NCBI RefSeq assembly: GCF_002355215.1
Contig: NZ_AP014612.1
Location: 992,001 to 1,056,000 of the forward strand
Direction: 5' to 3'
Source: Streptococcus troglodytae
GTDB lineage: Bacteria > Bacillota > Bacilli > Lactobacillales > Streptococcaceae
DNA: 64,000 nucleotides
Positions 58,097 to 64,000 of the stretch are shown here, in pieces. The notes under the pieces are model-generated. The model was given only the letters and a program-made list of their open reading frames with translations. It was not told where the DNA came from and searched no databases. Position 1 is the first letter of the stretch. The number at the start of each line of letters is the position of its first letter. The position numbers and the translations under genes were made by a program.

Positions 58097-61000
58097 TTAG
58101 TACATTTTAACATATTTTTTTAAAAAATCATTGAATTCCTCAAAATTAGTGTAATTAGGTAGATGTCCTGCATTTTTTATGTTAAAAAGTTCTGCATTCG
58201 GTAATAATTCTAATAAGCGTTGGCTGTTCTCTTTACTGACTACCAAATCCTCTGTACCTTTAATCATTGTTGTAGGAACTGTTACATATGGCGAAATATT
58301 CTCAGTTGAAAAATTATTCTTGGAAAATATATTGTACTTAGTGCTGATATCCATATCCATATATTGGTTAAGTTGTAATTTTTCGTAACGTTCTATTTCA
58401 CCTATATTCGTAAAATCCTTCTTAAGGCTATCTCGTAATGAATTTTCCCGACTTTGCATATATTCACTAAATGCACCAACTAAAATTAACTTCTTGACTT
58501 TATCAGAATATTCTTTCGCTATTGTTTGAGCTATAATCCCTCCCCATGAAGATCCTACAACACTAATCTCAGATTGGATTCCTAACAAATTCAGAACTTC
58601 TATAAACACTTTACTAATTCCTTCATATGTAAAATCACTGATAGAATCACTCAAACCCATACCTGGATAATTAATGTTTATTAACATATATTCCTCTGAC
58701 AGGTAGTTAAACTGCTCTTTCCACTGAAAAGCTGAGAAACCAAATCCACTAATTAATAAAATTGGTTTTCCTTTACCTGCAACAACAACTTCGATCTTAG
58801 TATTTTCTTCTATATCAACGAGCATGTGCATTATTTCGTTTTTGTTTAAGTTTCTGTATTTCTTTCGGAACTGAATTCTTTCCGTCTTTAAACTATTATA
58901 CTTATTATCTTTATAATTTTTCCAGAAATAAGTAAATCTCTCGTCTTCACTATTCTGATAGACATTAATTAGTTCAATCCAAGTTTCCTTATTTTCATCT
59001 GAATTATCGTCCTCTGATTGAATCACATTAATTGGTTTGTATCGATTATATCCGTTGCTCTCAGCAATAATAACATGCTGTCCTGATTTTCTCTCTTCCT
59101 TAGATGGTAATCCTATATATTTAACATTTACAAAGCCCGCTTCAATTAAAACCTTTTCCCAACTTTCGAGACTCAATAATGGTGAATCACTGATTCTTAA
59201 CTTCCCGTCCTCAAATCTCCACCAACCATCTGTAATACCAAAAGTTAATGTTGTAAAATCCTGAAATTCCGTGGTTTCATTAATAACAAGTATTCCACGT
59301 TTCTTTAATAGTTTCTTTGCATTCACCACAGTTGTTATAATAGATTTTGTTGCATGTAAAACATTACTGGCAAAAATAAAATCATATCCTCCTTCTTTGT
59401 ATCCCTGCTTCAGAGGATTTTTCTCAATATCTAATGAGTTGAATTTCACAAATGGGTATTGACTACTAAAGTGTTGTTGACTTTCTAAACAGAACTGAAT
59501 TGACTTATCTGTATACATATACATAATATTTTTTGCATATTGTTCAATTTCTTTCAATACAAATTTACTTGTTCCACCAGTTCCAGCTCCTAATTCTAAT
59601 ATGTTAACATATCCATCTGACTCAGTTGCCAATCTATGTACTAAATAAAATTTTAGTGTTTTTGCAACTAGCCGATTGAAATAATTTGTTAGTTCATTGC
59701 CCCCATAAATTTTTTCTACTAATTTCATTGATCCCTTTGGGAACATAACAGATAAATAATTTTCTTTTCCGCTCAATACCTTGTCGTAAGCATTTACGCA
59801 GACCCATATAAGGTTAATATGATCAGCAATATCTGGGTACCTATACATAAGCTTGTCTTTAATCTTCTCTACATTACTAATATATGTAAGAGTATCTTCA
59901 TTTTCTATTTTATCAGTAACTTGAATCTTATCATCTTTAATTTGAATAAATCCTGCTAATTTCATAATGTTTAGCAATGCATGAAGCATCTTCTCGTATT
60001 TTGATACAATGCCTAATCTATATTTTAGTTCAGTGTAACTCCAGATTTCTTCTTTTTTAACAAATACTCCCATTTTCTGAAATTTGCTTAGTAGTAACAT
60101 TCTTCCAAATTTAATAAATTCTTCAAATGATTTTTCATCTGCTATTATTTTAAAGTCTTCAACCTCTTTTATAGTATCTGAGATAATATCGTTTTCTACT
60201 GATGGTATACTTACAGGATAAAGTTTATCTTTTTCTTTCTTTGTTATTCCAATACCATCTAAAATATAATCTTCAACTTTCATAGCAATCACATTATTAA
60301 CATTATTTCCCAGTACTCGAACTATTATCTCCATACCTTCTAATGGTTCAATTGATTTTGAACCTACCTTTTTCAACTGTTCATTATATTCCTTTGTTGA
60401 TACAATTCCGACACTACCCCAGTATCCCCAGTTAATCACATGAACTTTAAAATCCTCGCGATTCTCAATATATTGTGCATAGGAATCCTTAAATGTACAT
60501 GCTGCAGCATAATTAGCTTGTCCAATATTACCAATATAAGATTGGGTAGAAGAGAAAAATAACATAAAATCTAATGGCTGATTTTTCATGGCATGATAAA
60601 ATATTACACTTCCTTGTACCTTTGGAGCCAATACAGCCTTCAAATCTTCTTCTTGCATAGTGGCAATCGTATGATCTTGCAAAACAATAGCTGAATGAAT
60701 AGCACCATGAATTTCTCCAAATATATCATTGATTTCTTTTACTGTTTTAACAAATTGTGCTTCTTCTGTTATATCTGCTTGTAAATAAATAGCTCGACCG
60801 CCTAATGAATTAATAGCCTTAATTTTCTCTTCAATGCTTTGATTATATTCTCTTCTTCCAATAAGTGCTATGTTGCCATGTGAGTTCTTAGAAATATATT
60901 TTGCCAATTCTGTTCCGATTCCTCCTGCACCACCTAAAATGACATAAGTACCTTTTTCACGGAATGGATTTTTTCTATTTTAGGAAGATTAACATATTTT

Positions 61001-63208
61001 AATTTTTTCACATATTGTTTTCCTTTACGTATTGCAACTTCATTTCCTTTTCCATCAGTTTGATTATGTTCTATTGGTTTAATAATATTATTCACAATAT
61101 GTGAATATCCTAACCGAATTTCTGCTAAGTCTATGTCAAAATAGTTCATAGAAATATTAGGATATTCTTTCATCATTGATTTATAAAATCCTAATATTGC
61201 TGAATAATTTGGACTAACATTTTCATTCTTTGTAATCTTAAAAATATTATTCGTAATAATCTTTATGCTATTTACTCGTAATTGTTTATTTAAAACAGAG
61301 ATTTCTTTTATTAATCGGAACAATGTTAAAACACCCTGATCTTCACTTCTGTTTATTTCATCTAATTCATCTTGATCATGGACATTTAACTGTGCAACTG
61401 CAATATAATAGATATCTAAACTAATATTATATTTCTTTAAACTCTCTTCTACATTATCCTCGCTTTCTAGCTCGATTTTTTGAATGACTTTATTATTATA
61501 GTACTGACAGAACACTTCGACTAGTTGGGTACTTTCTTTGGTATGAATAATTAGAATATTGGGGCTTGTTTTCACTTTCTGTTCTACAATGGGATTCTCT
61601 TCCCACTCAGTTCTATAGCAAAAATCAATATTTGTTTTTTTTATAGTCTCTGTGGATGACTCTATAGCAGTATTTTCTTTTTAATCTTCTCTTTTGTTTT
61701 AACTTTGACGATCTCTATATTCTGATTTTTTAAATAATCTGCTAACTTTGAAATAGTATTATACTCAAACATAATAGTTGGATACATTGCAATGTTGAAT
61801 ATCATTTCAATATTCTTAGATAACTCAAGAAGTACAGATGAATCCAGTCCTATATCATAAAAGCCTTTGTTAATATCACTTTCTTTTATATCCATATTAC
61901 AATAGGAACCAATTATTCGAAGCAATTCCCTTACAACTTCATTTTTATCAGTACCATAAACCTTAACCTTCTCAGAATTTTCTTCCGGTCTCATCTGAAC
62001 ATTGGAATAAATATTCTGGTATGTCTCCTTATATTCAGCCTCTAAATATTTAGCGAGTTTATAAATCGATGGATATTCAAATAAAAGTGTTGGATATAAC
62101 ACTATATTATGCTTGTTCTCTAACTTGTTAACTATTTGCATTAATTGAGTTGAATCCATGCCGAGATTATAAAAATTAGCATTTATATCTACCTCATTTG
62201 GTAATTTATTTATAGTCAAAGCAATAAACTGACGTAATTCATTTTCAATGTATCCTCTTAATTTGAACACACCTTCTTGTTTTTGTGAACTGTTTATCTG
62301 CTTACTTGATTTTTCACCTTGTTCAAACGGTACTTCATCTCTTAATTTCTTAATGTTATCGTTTCGAACACGCTTTGCAGCAAAACGATTATAGAAAGCA
62401 AGCTGTTTTCCGTTCTCATCATATATCTCTAAGTTTATATACATAATATCTTTAGAGTGAGCAACAGATATCTCATTCATTTTAACATAGACATAAATCT
62501 TTTTTTAAATCTGGCACTTGCCTTAAATGAGTCCACAAATATTGGTATAAATGGTTTAGCTTCTTCACTCTGAATCTCAGGATGTTCTGATACTAGTATA
62601 GAAGTTACCGATAAACACCCATCCAGATATGCGGGATGCAGATAAAAATTATCTAGGTACTTTTCTGCTAATTTTGATAAGTGCAATTCTCCAAGAAGAT
62701 AATCTTTCGACACATACACATTACCTAACAGCTTCATAAATTTGTAATGAAATAATTCTCCTTTTCTTGAAAACGCATACGCATCGTCCATATCATACAC
62801 TTTTTCAGCTTGTGCTTTTAAGGAATTTATATTAATTTTATTGCTTAACCCATCCTTGCATAAATGCATTTCTCCTTTTGCATTGTTAAAAATTTTCTCA
62901 TCAATGATTTTTCCATCTTTATATTTTTGGCTTTTAATTGTAAATTCCCAATAGTCTTGATGATCACCTCTTTCCAAATTAATAAAAACTTTTTTATCAT
63001 ACTCTTCTGATGTTACTATCGGCTGAAGAAATAGTAGTTTCCTTACTTCTACATTTGCCGGATTAAATCCCTTCATTTTTGCGAAACGTATTATTACATC
63101 TAAAAATGTTACGCCTGGGACTGCACATACTCCGTGCAGTCTATGATCTCTTACTATATAATCTTCATTTGAAACTATTAAAGAAAACTTATATCTATCT
63201 TTAAACAT
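58097..63208 (-). CDS. Polyketide synthase DH-ACP-ACP-KR-MT-thioesterase protein (frameshifted as read)
   Basis: Repaired length about 1,704 residues, starting MFKDRYKFSLIVSNEDYIVR after a perfect AAAGGAGG. Domains: dehydratase (about 1-275; YIVRDHRLHGVCAVPGVTFL with catalytic His, second site HPAYLDGCL); two carrier domains, each with the pantetheine Ser (NLGMDSTQLMQ and DIGLDSSVLLEL); ketoreductase (about 540-985; KGTYVILGGAGGIG, FFSSTQSYIGNIGQANYAAA); methyltransferase (about 1130-1390; ILELGAGTGGTSKFV); alpha/beta hydrolase (about 1440-1700; VVGSSWGGIIAQ, Asp in GTEDLVV, His in NAGHLPNY). Frame breaks at T7 62500-62506, T4 61673-61676 and GG 60961-60962 are each mended by one base. No acyltransferase is seen. 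Product unknown. Confidence 0.82.
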
Positions 63209-63227
63209 AGTCTTTTCCCTCCTTTAC

Positions 63228-64000
63228 TTAGTATTCCTCTTTAGACTCATCAACAATCTCTAACATACACCTAAACTTATCTTGTTCCATGTTCTCTGTT
63301 TCTTCAATATCTAACATAGGTCTAAGTCTAAAAAATTCTTGATTCGAAGCTTTTTTTTCTATTACAAAATTATCCTGCCCCTTCTTTTCAAGCCAATATC
63401 TTTTTTTATTAAACTGCTGCGGTAATAACGCTGTTCTAATATTATTTTCTGCATTAATACGTTCTACTTCCTCATCACTAACTATGATATGTGCATTTGT
63501 TCCTCCAAATCCGAGAGAACTAATACCGGCGCGACATACTCCTTTACGAGGTTTCCAATTCATTACCTCTTTGATAGGATAGAATGGAGATTCTTCAAAA
63601 TGCAATCTTGGATTCGGTGTTTCACAATTCAAAGTTGGGACCATTTTTTTATTGTATACACATAAAACAGTCTTTATAAAACTTGCAACACCTGCTGCAC
63701 TCAATAAATGCCCTATATTTGTCTTTACACTTCCAATACCACAATATTGTGTTTCACTAGTATGCTTTTTAAATGCGTTTGTTAATGCTCTTAATTCAAT
63801 TGGATCTCCAATCATAGTTCCAGTTCCATGAGCTTCAATCATACTGATAGAATCTGCACTTACATTAGCCTTTTCCATAGCGTTTAAGATAACAGCCTGT
63901 TGAGCTTTCGGATTTGGTGTTGTCAATCCCATTGTATTACCATCATTATTCACTGTTGCTGCCTCAATAACTGCATAAATATGATCTTTATCTTGAATCG
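63228..64000 (-). CDS. Polyketide synthase, C-terminal part with ketosynthase domain (continues past window)
   Basis: The open frame runs off the right edge (IQDKDHIYAVIEAATVNNDG precedes). Visible is the C-terminal half of a ketosynthase: catalytic His in IEAHGTGTMIGDPIELRAL and in GSVKTNIGHLLSAAGVASFI, then GISSLGFGGTNAHIIV. The active-site Cys lies outside the window. After the domain comes the linker LLPQQFNKKRYWLEKK and a 55-residue tail ending DESKEEY. No acyltransferase follows, as in trans-AT synthases. It ends 20 bases before the ribosome binding site-led next gene, so the KS and DH are on separate proteins. Confidence 0.88.
   Translation of the reverse strand, partial: IQDKDHIYAVIEAATVNNDGNTMGLTTPNPKAQQAVILNAMEKANVSADSISMIEAHGTGTMIGDPIELRALTNAFKKHTSETQYCGIGSVKTNIGHLLSAAGVASFIKTVLCVYNKKMVPTLNCETPNPRLHFEESPFYPIKEVMNWKPRKGVCRAGISSLGFGGTNAHIIVSDEEVERINAENNIRTALLPQQFNKKRYWLEKKGQDNFVIEKKASNQEFFRLRPMLDIEETENMEQDKFRCMLEIVDESKEEY

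Overview
The window is a low-GC streptococcal chromosome segment that I identify as Streptococcus mutans. The identification rests on adjacent glucosyltransferase genes gtfB and gtfC flanked by trmFO-topA-dprA on one side and a bacitracin-resistance mbrABCD locus on the other, on a citrate-lyase/oxaloacetate-decarboxylase cluster, and on xerS with its dif site. The organism call and gene names come from recognising sequences; no database search was run. I saw no rRNA, tRNA or CRISPR array.

Layout. 1-5 kb: the 3' end of pta, an ABC exporter pair, a YdfG-like dehydrogenase and a GT8 glycosyltransferase. 5.1-8.8 kb: a dihydroxyacetone kinase locus (dhaS-dhaQ divergent from dhaKLM) with a perfect palindromic operator between them. 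8.8-12.6 kb: an IS982-like remnant, then a two-component system convergent with a BcrAB-like ABC pair. 12.8-14 kb: the chromosome-dimer resolution site dif overlapping the xerS promoter, so this is the replication terminus; most genes to the right lie on the minus strand, as expected there. 14.4-15.3 kb: a double-glycine bacteriocin, a small membrane protein and an IS3-family remnant. 15.4-26.9 kb: the citrate fermentation cluster (oadH-oadD-oadB-oadG-citDEFX-oadA leftward, citM-citO-citG-citC rightward) from one control region. 27-31.5 kb: mbrABCD. 31.7-40.5 kb: gtfC and gtfB. 41.3-53.7 kb: trmFO, topA, dprA, a ROK kinase, an acetyltransferase, an iron-siderophore ABC uptake operon, rnhB and rbgA. 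53.7-54.5 kb: a graveyard of integrase and transposase fragments. 54.7-64 kb: an AT-rich island with an ABC-2 exporter and the terminal part of a polyketide synthase (KS, then DH-ACP-ACP-KR-MT-thioesterase), continuing beyond the right edge.

A cross-cutting observation governs how the annotation should be read. Thirteen otherwise well-conserved genes are broken by about twenty frameshifts. Wherever the intact protein can be inferred, adding ONE base repairs the frame, nearly always by lengthening a homopolymer. Losses of a single type, spread over housekeeping genes and the island alike, look like sequencing deletions rather than gene decay. I therefore annotate these as single genes over their repaired span and give each break point.

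The least ordinary content is the polyketide island at the right end. Its repaired synthase has two ACPs placed before KR and methyltransferase, no acyltransferase in view, and a terminal alpha/beta hydrolase. It is followed by its own exporter and bordered by mobile-element debris. I cannot name the product from this window.
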